A stretch of DNA of 15,925 nucleotides from CAZMIL01 sp964566425 (GTDB taxonomy: Bacteria > Patescibacteriota > Microgenomatia > UBA1406 > GWC2-37-13). Positions within the stretch are counted from its first letter, which is position 1, and every line of letters begins with the position of its first letter. The translations under genes were made by a program, and so were the position numbers. The DNA is taken from assembly GCA_964566425.1 (NCBI GenBank), contig CAZMIL010000016.1, forward strand, positions 1-15,925, read 5' to 3'. A model generated the notes under the pieces. That model worked only from the letters and a program-made list of their open reading frames with translations, was not told where the DNA came from and ran no database searches. This document shows, one piece after another, positions 6,964 to 13,844 of this stretch.

Positions 6964-8028
6964 ATGAGTGACCGTTCATCCCTTAAGCTGTTTATTCTTT
7001 TTTTAATTATTTTTCCGGCGATTGTTCTTTTTTTCTCCGCCGCGCCAGTTGAAGCCGGCACGCTCTCCCCGATCTATATTCGCCTAGACCGGGTAAAAGC
7101 TTCTACCGCCACCACTGGTTTAGTTTGTGCAACTACGCCATCTGCCGACAATGGAACAGAGGCAAGTGTTAAAGTAACTTTTCCTACGGGCTTTACTGTT
7201 TCAACAACTACCTCGAACTGGACCGTTGCTACAACCAGCATTCCTTCCGGCGCAACTGCCTGGCCCGGAATCGGCACCGCAACCGCAGCTTCCGGTCAAG
7301 ATGTTACTTTTCCCAGTAATGCGCTTGGAACTAGCACTCTCTATTGTTTTCGCTGGACTAATTCTGCCGCCTTATCCAATAGTAGCGCCGGCGACAGCAA
7401 AAGTGGAGTAATTACTACCCAAACTTCTGCTCCAGCAACTATTGATAGCGGGAATTACGCTGTATCTGTTATTTCCGACGATCAAATCTCGGTTACCGCG
7501 ACCGTTCCGCTAATCTTCACCCTTGCTCTGAGCGGAAACACGATGCCTTTGGGAACATTGTCTACAAGCACTGTTACTTCTTCCACAGCCCGAACCTTGA
7601 CCATTGGAACAAACGGCATAGCGGGTTGGATCGCTTGGATTCAAGGAACAAATGGAACATCTACAATAGGCGCATTGCATTCTACTATTGCCAACGCCGA
7701 CATTAATGCTCCCGGCTCTTGTGCCGATAATACACCGAGCGATTTAGCTTCAACTACGGGCTACGTTGTCGATGTTGACATCACTACTGACAGCTCGAAT
7801 GGGACGGGGACTGTCTCCCAGGCGTCGAATTTTGGGGCCGAGTATAACGGGACAAATACCACCTCTGGCGGCTCCCCGTGTACTGCAATGCAGCCGATTG
7901 CGGCCTCAAACGGAACCACAGATGGAGACGTGCTAACTCTAACCGCACGAGCAAAAGTCACGGCCTATCAAGCTGCAGCGAGCGATTACGCCGATACGCT
8001 AACCGTTGTCGCTACCGGGCGCTTCTAA
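6964..8028 (+). CDS. Secreted two-domain protein with WxL-like C-terminal beta domain
   Basis: The 354-residue protein has a signal peptide (hydrophobic 9-27, likely cleaved after VEAG). Domain 1 (about 33-180) opens SPIYIRLDRVKASTATTG and contains VTFPTGFTV and SNWTV, a module I recognise from CPR surface proteins. C55 and C128 in it could form a disulfide. Domain 2 (about 181-354) has MPLGTLS (194-200), IAGWIAWIQGTNGT (219-232), C253 and C306, and the terminal ASDYADTLTVVATGRF. It aligns in order with the C-terminal domain of the protein at 3367-4467: both have F-G/LG-LS, then GGW/AGW, then VANYTIN/IANADIN, then ADYVDT/SDYADT. It is divergent from the surface operon and shares CTAA with the convergent gene's end. 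G+C is visibly higher than in its neighbours. There is no membrane anchor or LPXTG. Confidence 0.78.
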   Translation: MSDRSSLKLFILFLIIFPAIVLFFSAAPVEAGTLSPIYIRLDRVKASTATTGLVCATTPSADNGTEASVKVTFPTGFTVSTTTSNWTVATTSIPSGATAWPGIGTATAASGQDVTFPSNALGTSTLYCFRWTNSAALSNSSAGDSKSGVITTQTSAPATIDSGNYAVSVISDDQISVTATVPLIFTLALSGNTMPLGTLSTSTVTSSTARTLTIGTNGIAGWIAWIQGTNGTSTIGALHSTIANADINAPGSCADNTPSDLASTTGYVVDVDITTDSSNGTGTVSQASNFGAEYNGTNTTSGGSPCTAMQPIAASNGTTDGDVLTLTARAKVTAYQAAASDYADTLTVVATGRF

Positions 8029-8894
8029 GCAGGAATTTTAGTTTCAAAATCATCGGGGAAAAACCAAAGCTGTGTATCAGTAATTATCTCGGTTGTCTTG
8101 TGACGATTGATTAAATAAAACTGCAGTTTCTTAAGTAAATTTTCCAGCAGGGAGGCGAAGACATGTAATTTTTGATGACTTGACGGGAGCTCAGCGGAGC
8201 GAGCACCCTTACCGATGCCCAAAAGATTATATGTTAGGCCTCTATTAATAGATTGAGCCTGCGCATTCGGGAACAGCCTAAAAACCCAATTATTTGCAGC
8301 AAGAAAGCGTTCGTAAGTGTGATCTTTATTCAAGAGTGGTTTAAGCTGTAAAACCTCATGAGCAACGTAGAATGAGCGTTTTTTAGTCCTTATTTCCATC
8401 TTCAGCGAGTCAAAAAAAAGGTTTAGACAAAGTTTATCATTGGAGTGCTGATCGTTAAAAGTCCTTCTACCAAAAAAAGTTGCCAGCAAAAGACAAATAA
8501 GTCTCCCCGTCCAAAGTCTATTTTGGTCTGTGATAACAAACAAGTCTATATCGTCATTCTTTTTGGCATTGAGCATCGCCAGCGAACCCGACAAGCCTAC
8601 AAATTTCACCTGCGGGAAGACCTTAAGCAGATTCAAATAGGGTTTGATTTTCCCAAGTTTCTGCTGCGAACTTCTGTATCTCGTCCTTTGTTCCTTCAAT
8701 TTATATTGATACTCCCCTGGTGTATATCTTTTACCTTTTTCTGACAGCCTTTTCTCCTTAATCAGTTTCTCCAGTGATCTTTGTACCTTTATGGTCGTAG
8801 CTGCTACAGGCAAAAAACGATAAATCTCGGCAAAGTCGGGAGCATAATCAAAAAAAGAGAAGTATTTAATCACTTTCAGTATCTCTTTGTCCAT
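8025..8894 (-). CDS. Winged-helix plus nucleotidyltransferase-like protein
   Basis: The 289-residue protein starts with a helix-turn-helix-like part (about 1-60: SFFDYAPDFAEIYRFLP, then VQRSLEKLIKEKRLSEKGKRY, which looks like recognition helix and wing). A nucleotidyltransferase core follows: VGLSGSLAML (99-108) with G103-S104, and DDIDLFVIT (114-122) giving the D115-x-D117 pair of the pol-beta/MNT superfamily. The strand where a third acidic residue is often found reads KLCLNLFF (154-161), with Asn in place of an acid, so activity may be altered or absent. The C-terminal half is helical and unrecognised. The substrate is unknown. It is a single-gene unit; a palindromic promoter-like element lies 50 bp upstream. 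I find no Shine-Dalgarno site. Confidence 0.65.
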   Translation of the reverse strand: MDKEILKVIKYFSFFDYAPDFAEIYRFLPVAATTIKVQRSLEKLIKEKRLSEKGKRYTPGEYQYKLKEQRTRYRSSQQKLGKIKPYLNLLKVFPQVKFVGLSGSLAMLNAKKNDDIDLFVITDQNRLWTGRLICLLLATFFGRRTFNDQHSNDKLCLNLFFDSLKMEIRTKKRSFYVAHEVLQLKPLLNKDHTYERFLAANNWVFRLFPNAQAQSINRGLTYNLLGIGKGARSAELPSSHQKLHVFASLLENLLKKLQFYLINRHKTTEIITDTQLWFFPDDFETKIPA

Positions 8895-8944
8895 AAAAGA
8901 CTGCTAAATAGGCGAATTATGCGCATTTTTTTCACTATATCGAT

Positions 8945-8966
8945 TTAGATTGTTATAACAGTCTAA
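8945..8966. promoter_or_regulatory. 22-bp near-perfect palindrome containing a two-way extended -10
   Basis: The core TGTTATAACA (8951-8960) is self-complementary and flanked by TTAGAt and gTCTAA, with one mismatched pair. Each strand reads TGTTATAAC, an extended -10. The minus-strand copy would start transcription near 8945 for the gene starting at 8894; the plus-strand copy would run antisense into the glycosyltransferase gene's 3' end. It could instead be an operator. Confidence 0.35.
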
Positions 8967-8967
8967 T

Positions 8968-9714
8968 CTAAATACTTGATAAGCGTTGCCGCAAAACCAG
9001 ATAGCTAAATTCAATCAGCCTGAGCTGTCTGCGCCATCGCCAAGGTTGCCGCAATAGCCTGTATAACCATTCCAATCCTATTTTTCGAATAAACAAAGGT
9101 GCACGGTTAATTTTTCCGGCCAGATAATCAAAACCTCCCCCTACACCCATACAGATAATTCCGCTTAATCTGAGCCTATTTTCCCACAGCCAAAGCTCTT
9201 GTTGGGGGGAACCGAACGCCACCAGTAGTATACGGGGCTTCATATCAGACACTATAGAAAAAATTGCCTTTTCTTCACTTTTGGTTGGCTTAGTAATGTT
9301 CTTTATCCCCTCAATTCCAATATATTTTGCCTTAGGTTGAAGCCGATTATAGCAATCGGCTATGGTCTTTGCTAAATTACCCTTTCCCCCAATTAGCATC
9401 ACTGTCAAGCGTTCTTTACCAGCCATGCTGAGCAGCTCTTGCATCAGATCTACTCCGGCTAGCCTTGAGGCAAGGCTAAGATTAAGCATTTTGCTTGCCA
9501 GGACAGTCCCAATCCCATCCATAATTTGAATCTGGGCTGTCTCAACAACCTTTTTAAACAAAGGAATTTTCCTAGTTAGAATGACAATTTCCGGGTTAAT
9601 TGAGACAATATGATAAAAACTGTGTAAATTTTTGCTGTCTTTTTTAATTTTATCTAGGATTAAATTTTTACTTAATGTATGAAGCTCTAAACCCAATAAT
9701 CTTTTATCACTCAT
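8968..9714 (-). CDS. WecG/TagA/CpsF family glycosyltransferase
   Basis: The 248-residue protein shows the full GT26 pattern: SINPEIVIL (38-46), the catalytic-Asp loop MDGIGTVLAS (65-74, D66), SRLAGVDL (83-90), LLVAFGSPQQELWL (163-176), GVGGGFDYLAGKINRAP (190-206) and an Arg-rich C-terminal appendage beginning GLEWLYRLLRQPWRWRRQ (213-230). Characterised members transfer N-acetylmannosamine or related sugars onto lipid-linked GlcNAc for wall teichoic acid, enterobacterial common antigen or exopolysaccharide. In TagA the C-terminal appendage helps membrane association and catalysis. It acts at the inner face of the membrane. The donor here cannot be read from the sequence. No other glycan genes are adjacent; an AT-rich spacer separates it from the mreB-like gene. 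Confidence 0.9.
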   Translation of the reverse strand: MSDKRLLGLELHTLSKNLILDKIKKDSKNLHSFYHIVSINPEIVILTRKIPLFKKVVETAQIQIMDGIGTVLASKMLNLSLASRLAGVDLMQELLSMAGKERLTVMLIGGKGNLAKTIADCYNRLQPKAKYIGIEGIKNITKPTKSEEKAIFSIVSDMKPRILLVAFGSPQQELWLWENRLRLSGIICMGVGGGFDYLAGKINRAPLFIRKIGLEWLYRLLRQPWRWRRQLRLIEFSYLVLRQRLSSI

Positions 9715-9937
9715 ATATAAAATAAAATTATAAGTCTATAAAATTAATATATAATTTAAATTTTTATATCTTTAGTTCCAATTTTATGAACATCTTTTTT
9801 ATTATTAAAACAATTTAATTGTACTTATTTAATAATTATTTTAAAAATTTTATAGTAAAAACTATATTAAAATATATTCAAGCTTTTTTCTTACCACTTT
9901 ATTATTTGTCCATTTTCTCTATAAATATTATAGGTTT
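9715..9937. other. Very AT-rich intergenic spacer
   Basis: This 223-bp spacer has about 13% G+C by hand count, far below both neighbours. It holds several TATAAT-like strings, including ATTATA at 9727-9732 (TATAAT on the minus strand, just before the glycosyltransferase ATG), but no good -35 partner. I see no gene, DnaA boxes or terminator in it. Confidence 0.6.
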
Positions 9938-10948
9938 TTATCTAATTGCTTCTTTAAATCTATCTAAATTCTCTATTGCCATCCCTACCCCGCGGATCAC
10001 GCAAAACAAAGGTTCTTCGACTACAAAAGCCGGAACTCCACTATAATAAGTGATAAAGGCATCAATATTATTCAGAAGAGAACTCCCTCCGGAAAGAACA
10101 ATCCCTTTGTCGACGATATCAGCAGATAATTCCGGCGGAGTTTGACTTAAGACTTCTTTGATGCCTTCCAAAATTTGTCTGAGGGGCTTCTGGATGCCTT
10201 CATTAATTGTAACCTCTCCTATCTCCAGAATTTTTGGCAGCCCAGTTTGAAAATCGCGACCCTTGACTTCCATTGTTTTTTCTTGATAGTTGTCTTTATT
10301 ATCAATGAAAGCATTTCCGAGACGAATCTTAATCTCTTCTGCGGTACGCTCACCAACAATTAAACTATGTTTTTTACGCATATGATTAATTATAGCTTCA
10401 TCTAATCTTGTGCCGGCGGTCTTCACAGTTTTATAGGAAACGAGTTGGCCTAAGGAAATAACGGCAATTTCGGCTGTCCCACCGCCCAGATTGACGATCA
10501 TATGACCTGAGGGTTGAGAGATCGGAACCTTAGCTCCGATTGCGGCCGCCAAAGGCTCTTCAATTAGGTAAACGTTTGAGGTGCCGGCATGCTTGCAGGC
10601 TGAGACGACAGCTCGTTTTTCAACTTGGGAGGCGCCTCCCGGGATAGAAATCATCACTTCCGGCCAAAAAATTCTCCCTTTGAGAGCTTTTTTCAAAAAA
10701 TAAGTGATCATTGCCGAAGTTGTAGTGTAATCTGCGATTACTCCACCACGCATCGGCCTTGAAGCCACAATTGATCCGGGTGTTCTCCCCAACATTTCAT
10801 TTGCATCGTCACCCACAGCCAAAATTTGTCTATCCTCAAGTGAGTATGCTACTACTGTAGGCTCATTAATGACAATTCCTTCCTTTTCTACATAAACAAG
10901 AGTATTGGCTGTTCCCAAATCGATACCAACTTTCCTAGACCAAAGCAT
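9938..10948 (-). CDS. mreB: MreB/Mbl-family actin-like cell-shape protein
   Basis: The 336-residue protein is full length for MreB. It has phosphate-1 loop GIDLGTANTLVYV (8-20), RPMRGGVIADY (64-74), SIPGGASQVEKRAV (101-114), the catalytic-Glu segment LIEEPLAAAIGA (128-139), phosphate-2 loop IVNLGGGTAEIAVISLG (151-167) and the adenosine-site GIVLSGGSSLL (282-292). MreB forms filaments under the membrane that guide wall synthesis. The oddity is N153: the family normally has Asp there (DIGGGT), the residue that positions the Mg-bound water in actin-fold ATPases, so hydrolysis may be slow. The next loop has TAE in place of the usual TTE or TSE. mreC, mreD and rodA are not next to it. No Shine-Dalgarno site precedes the ATG. 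Confidence 0.92.
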   Translation of the reverse strand: MLWSRKVGIDLGTANTLVYVEKEGIVINEPTVVAYSLEDRQILAVGDDANEMLGRTPGSIVASRPMRGGVIADYTTTSAMITYFLKKALKGRIFWPEVMISIPGGASQVEKRAVVSACKHAGTSNVYLIEEPLAAAIGAKVPISQPSGHMIVNLGGGTAEIAVISLGQLVSYKTVKTAGTRLDEAIINHMRKKHSLIVGERTAEEIKIRLGNAFIDNKDNYQEKTMEVKGRDFQTGLPKILEIGEVTINEGIQKPLRQILEGIKEVLSQTPPELSADIVDKGIVLSGGSSLLNNIDAFITYYSGVPAFVVEEPLFCVIRGVGMAIENLDRFKEAIR

Positions 10949-11008
10949 GGGTATATTGTATAATATCTTCGAGAGTTTGAAATTTTATTTTTCTAAACCC
11001 TCCGTTTT

Positions 11009-11026
11009 TAATATATCAATATATTA
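11009..11026. promoter_or_regulatory. AT-rich palindrome between divergent mreB and PEGA genes
   Basis: TAATATAT and ATATATTA are separated by CA in the 104-bp divergent intergenic region. It may be an operator or promoter element for both genes. An 8-bp inverted repeat of only A and T in such AT-rich DNA could be chance. Confidence 0.25.
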
Positions 11027-11052
11027 GTTAAATAGCTCAAAATATTACAATT

Positions 11053-12255
11053 ATGAATTGGTGGTCATTTTTAGTCAGGTTTGTTTTTATCATTCTTTTT
11101 TTGGCTTTGATTGTGGCCGTAATCGCTTTTGCTCGCGGTTATAGGTTGGACTTAGAAAAAGGTTCTGTTTCACCCACTGGTATTTTAGCTATCAGCTCTT
11201 CTCCAAAGGCAGCCAAAGTTTATATCAATGGCGAATTTAAAGGAGCTACTGATCTTAATCTGACGCTCCCCCCCGGCAATTATAAAGTAGAAATCCAAAA
11301 AGACGGTTATACTAGTTACTCAACCAATATCACACTCAAAGGTGAATTAGTAGAAACGGTCGATCCGATCCTTTTCCCGGTTAATCCCTCCCTCACGCCT
11401 TTAACCAATTTAGGGATTGTCAAAGCAGTCCAAGTTGATCAATCAGATAAGGTAATTCTTTTCTCCGATGCAGACAATGGTCAAGAAAAAGCTGGAATAT
11501 ATCTTTTTGATGCTAATAACGGGCCAATTTCTTTTTTCCCTCCGTTAAAAACTATTATTCTCAAAACTAAACTGCCGCCGGGAGTCGATCTGAGCAAAAC
11601 ACAGGTCAATTTCTCCTTCGATTTCAAAGAAGCAATCTTTGATTTTACCTTGCCAGATAGCTCCGTAATCTCTTATCTTTTCTCACTTGATGCGGAGAAT
11701 CAGGACCTTTTTAACGTCACTTCTTCGCGAGCTAATCTCCTTCAGGCTTGGGCCGATGAAAAACAAAAAGAGACCCAGAAAATTATGGAAAGTTTCCCCA
11801 AAGAGATACAGAAAATAGCCTCAAGTTCGTTTGATATTATTTCTTTTTCCCCTAGCCAAACCAAAATTCTTTATAAGGCTACAGCTAACGTTACCGTCCC
11901 CTTGATTATTAATCCACCGCTTATTGCTTCAAATCAAACTCCGGAGGTTCGTATGCTGACGAAAAATTCTTTTTATGTCTATGATCAAAAGGAAGATAAA
12001 AACTTCCTCATTGACGGTGATAAAATCAAACAAGGAGGAGTTGCCTGGTATACCGATTCCAAACATTTTGTCTTTAAGGATGATAAGCAGATTGTTCTTC
12101 TAAATTATGACGGCAAGAACAGGCAGATTGTGTATTCCGGACCAATCAGCGGCGATTTCTTCGCGGTAAATTCAGATGGTAATGTGGAAATTCTGGCCAA
12201 CCTCAATCCTCAATCAAATAAATATCCAGACCTCTACCAGATCGGCCTAAGATAA
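11053..12255 (+). CDS. Membrane-anchored PEGA-domain protein with beta-rich C-terminal region
   Basis: The 400-residue protein has an N-terminal membrane anchor (about 8-27) and then a PEGA domain (about 42-100: GILAISSSPKAAKVYINGEFKG, then LPPGNYKVEIQKDGY). PEGA domains are surface beta domains common in bacterial and archaeal envelope proteins. The remainder (about 115-400) is unrecognised but rich in strand pairs such as VILFSDADNG, DIISFSPSQTKILYKA, GGVAWYTDSKHFVF and KQIVLLNYDGKNRQIVYSG. These look like blades of a TolB/WD40-like propeller, an inference from spacing and hydrophobicity. A helical stretch (about 232-258) interrupts it. It is divergent from mreB and converges on the sortase gene with a 4-bp gap. 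There is no Shine-Dalgarno site. Confidence 0.75.
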   Translation: MNWWSFLVRFVFIILFLALIVAVIAFARGYRLDLEKGSVSPTGILAISSSPKAAKVYINGEFKGATDLNLTLPPGNYKVEIQKDGYTSYSTNITLKGELVETVDPILFPVNPSLTPLTNLGIVKAVQVDQSDKVILFSDADNGQEKAGIYLFDANNGPISFFPPLKTIILKTKLPPGVDLSKTQVNFSFDFKEAIFDFTLPDSSVISYLFSLDAENQDLFNVTSSRANLLQAWADEKQKETQKIMESFPKEIQKIASSSFDIISFSPSQTKILYKATANVTVPLIINPPLIASNQTPEVRMLTKNSFYVYDQKEDKNFLIDGDKIKQGGVAWYTDSKHFVFKDDKQIVLLNYDGKNRQIVYSGPISGDFFAVNSDGNVEILANLNPQSNKYPDLYQIGLR

Positions 12256-12259
12256 GCTC

Positions 12260-12928
12260 CTAGCGGGCTTTACGCGTGGCAAAAACCAATAAACGCTTGA
12301 GAGTAGTCCCTGGAGGCCAACACGTCTGTAGAGTCAAAAACTCGCCGTTTGATTTGCGGGTTAAAAACTCTATTTGATCGGGATTAACAATTTGCTTGCC
12401 GATTACGTTGTAGACATATCTTTGACCTTTATAAAAAAGGTCTATCTCATCACCCTTATTCAGTTTATAAAGTAGATAGAAAACGGCGTTGTAAGTGCCA
12501 ACATTCCAAAAATAATCGGTAGAGTGCGCAAAGAGGTAAATATGACCATTTTCGCCGGGAAAAGCAGTGCCCCGAGCATGCGCTACGCCTTTTCTCAATG
12601 CAGCTAAGTATTCGCTCTCATTGGCCGGATCGACGTTAGGGATAACTCGAGCGTCGGCCGCCAACTTGGGAATAATAATACTGAAATTTGGGTCTTCGGG
12701 CGTCAGCACTTGAATCTTCTTATCTCTAAAAGCCTGTGCCAAAGCTCCTTTTTGTTGAGTTAGGTCCTGCTCAACCACATATTTTTTGTTGGTTAGATAA
12801 TTGTCGCTGAAGTAACGAATCTCCTCACTGATCGGCAAATAGAAAGTCTTAACGATAAAAAATAGAGAAGAAAGAATCAAAAAATTGCCAAGCGTGCGCA
12901 AAATAAGGATCTTATTGTATTCACGCAT
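12260..12928 (-). CDS. Sortase (cysteine transpeptidase)
   Basis: The 222-residue protein has an N-terminal membrane segment (about 11-30) and an extracytoplasmic sortase domain. The catalytic triad is visible: H135 in YLFAHSTDYF, C203 in LTLQTCWPPGTT (the TLxTC signature) and R212 in KRLLVFA. IIIPKLAADARV (84-95) and GVAHARGTAFPGENG (114-128) match the conserved strands ahead of the His. Sortases cut a sorting motif in secreted proteins and join them to the wall or to each other. The class is not clear to me. No secreted protein whose C-terminus is visible in this window shows an LPXTG-type motif, so its substrates lie elsewhere, use another motif, or include the truncated protein at 1-2267. 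It has its own weak promoter (TTGTAG, 15 bp, TATGCT, minus strand 12966-12940). Confidence 0.88.
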   Translation of the reverse strand: MREYNKILILRTLGNFLILSSLFFIVKTFYLPISEEIRYFSDNYLTNKKYVVEQDLTQQKGALAQAFRDKKIQVLTPEDPNFSIIIPKLAADARVIPNVDPANESEYLAALRKGVAHARGTAFPGENGHIYLFAHSTDYFWNVGTYNAVFYLLYKLNKGDEIDLFYKGQRYVYNVIGKQIVNPDQIEFLTRKSNGEFLTLQTCWPPGTTLKRLLVFATRKAR

Positions 12929-12947
12929 GTCTAAAGTTTAGCATAAT

Positions 12948-12956
12948 TGTTATAAT
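12948..12956 (+). promoter_or_regulatory. Extended -10 promoter of the tRNA-Arg gene
   Basis: TGTTATAAT is an extended -10 (TG at 12948-12949, TATAAT at 12951-12956) with no clear -35. Transcription would start near 12963, about 6 nt before the tRNA. It overlaps the spacer of the divergent sortase promoter. Confidence 0.5.
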
Positions 12957-12968
12957 TACCCTACAATA

Positions 12969-13043
12969 GTCCTCGTAGTTCAACGGACAGAATAGTCGCG
13001 TCCTAAGCGATTGATGGAGGTTCGATTCCTCCCGGGGACACCA
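12969..13043 (+). tRNA. tRNA-Arg (anticodon CCU)
   Basis: The cloverleaf folds by hand: acceptor GTCCTCG pairs with CGGGGAC (13033-13039, one G-T pair), D stem GTTC/GAAT with GG in the loop, anticodon stem GTCGC/GCGAT with loop GTCCTAA and anticodon CCT at 13002-13004, a 4-nt variable loop, and T arm GGAGG-TTCGATT-CCTCC. The discriminator is A and the CCA end is encoded. The anticodon reads AGG arginine codons. Confidence 0.95.
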
Positions 13044-13104
13044 ACCTTGAAGTTCAGCTTGTCCTTAGGAGTTTTAACAAAATTGATTCCTCCAAGAACA
13101 CTAC

Positions 13105-13683
13105 TTATTGTAGAGCTTTCTCGTCACTGCGCTCATAAGAAACGAGCTCATCACGACTAAACCAAAGCGGAATCTCGTATTTGGCTTCTTCTAAACTGCC
13201 CGAAGCATGAAGCAAATTTTTTACTGCCCTTTTTCCCGTATTAGCAAGATACGACGAATCGAAAGAAAAATCACCTCGAATTGTGCCTGGAGCAGATTTT
13301 AACGGCAGAGTATGCCCTGTCATTTTGCGCACCAATTCCACCACATGCGGTCCTTCCAAAACAACCGCTAGAACCGGCCCGGAAGTTATATAGTCCAAGA
13401 GCCAAACACGAACTAATCTACCTATTTCTTTGGGATTATCCGTACCGAGAAGTTTTTTTGCATCCATACGCATTTCGTGGTAATGTTCGAGGCTTTTTTT
13501 ACCTATTCCTTCCCAAAGTTCAACTCTATCTGCAGGATAATGTTTTTCTGCAAGTGGCTTATCAACTTGGCACATTCTTATAGCCACAATTTTCAATCCT
13601 GCTTGTTCAAAACGTCGCAAAATTTCTCCGCTCAATCCGCGTATAACTCCATCAGGCTTAATCACCACCAATGTTTGTTCCAT
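13105..13683 (-). CDS. ndk: Nucleoside diphosphate kinase, long form
   Basis: The protein moves the gamma phosphate from ATP to other nucleoside diphosphates through a phosphohistidine. Motifs are VVIKPDG (6-12, K9), GPVLAVVLEG (102-111), LKSAPGTIRGDF (128-139) and the active site NLLHASGS (156-163, H159). It has 192 residues against about 140 for typical bacterial Ndk. The extra residues are an insert at about 50-95 (from PADRVELW to GRLVRVWLLDY) and a C-terminal tail after 163 that contains EIPLWFSRDELVSYE. Long forms of this sort occur in archaea and CPR. It is a single-gene unit with a promoter whose start falls at the ATG. Confidence 0.95.
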   Translation of the reverse strand: MEQTLVVIKPDGVIRGLSGEILRRFEQAGLKIVAIRMCQVDKPLAEKHYPADRVELWEGIGKKSLEHYHEMRMDAKKLLGTDNPKEIGRLVRVWLLDYITSGPVLAVVLEGPHVVELVRKMTGHTLPLKSAPGTIRGDFSFDSSYLANTGKRAVKNLLHASGSLEEAKYEIPLWFSRDELVSYERSDEKALQ

Positions 13684-13689
13684 GAGCTT

Positions 13690-13718
13690 AGTATAAATTA
13701 GAAAAAAGCAAGTATCAA
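13690..13718 (-). promoter_or_regulatory. Candidate promoter of ndk, predicted leaderless
   Basis: On the minus strand TTGATA (13718-13713), a 17-bp spacer and TATACT (13695-13690) place the start at about 13683, the first base of the ndk ATG. There is no room for a Shine-Dalgarno site. Confidence 0.55.
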
Positions 13719-13844
13719 GAGCTCTTCAAAGCTGTCTAAGTTAATACTCGAAGGAGTTCATAATTAAAAAATCGTTTAGAACATTAATTAGGCTTTAATA
13801 AGCTACAGAGTTGATTTTTGCGAATTATAGGCTAAAAAATTTTC

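Noticed and set aside
9715..9937. AT-rich spacer as a replication origin
   Set aside because: No DnaA-box-like repeats and no dnaA, dnaN or other origin-associated gene nearby; AT-richness alone is not enough.
9819..10046. Hydrophobic plus-strand frame of 75 codons that could pass for a small membrane protein
   Set aside because: Its hydrophobic part comes from the AT-rich spacer and the rest is antisense to the conserved end of mreB.
13024..13093. GATTCCTCC in the tRNA 3' half (13024-13032) repeated at 13085-13093 as a possible attachment-site remnant
   Set aside because: Only nine bases match, it is not the tRNA end, and no integrase or mobile gene is present.
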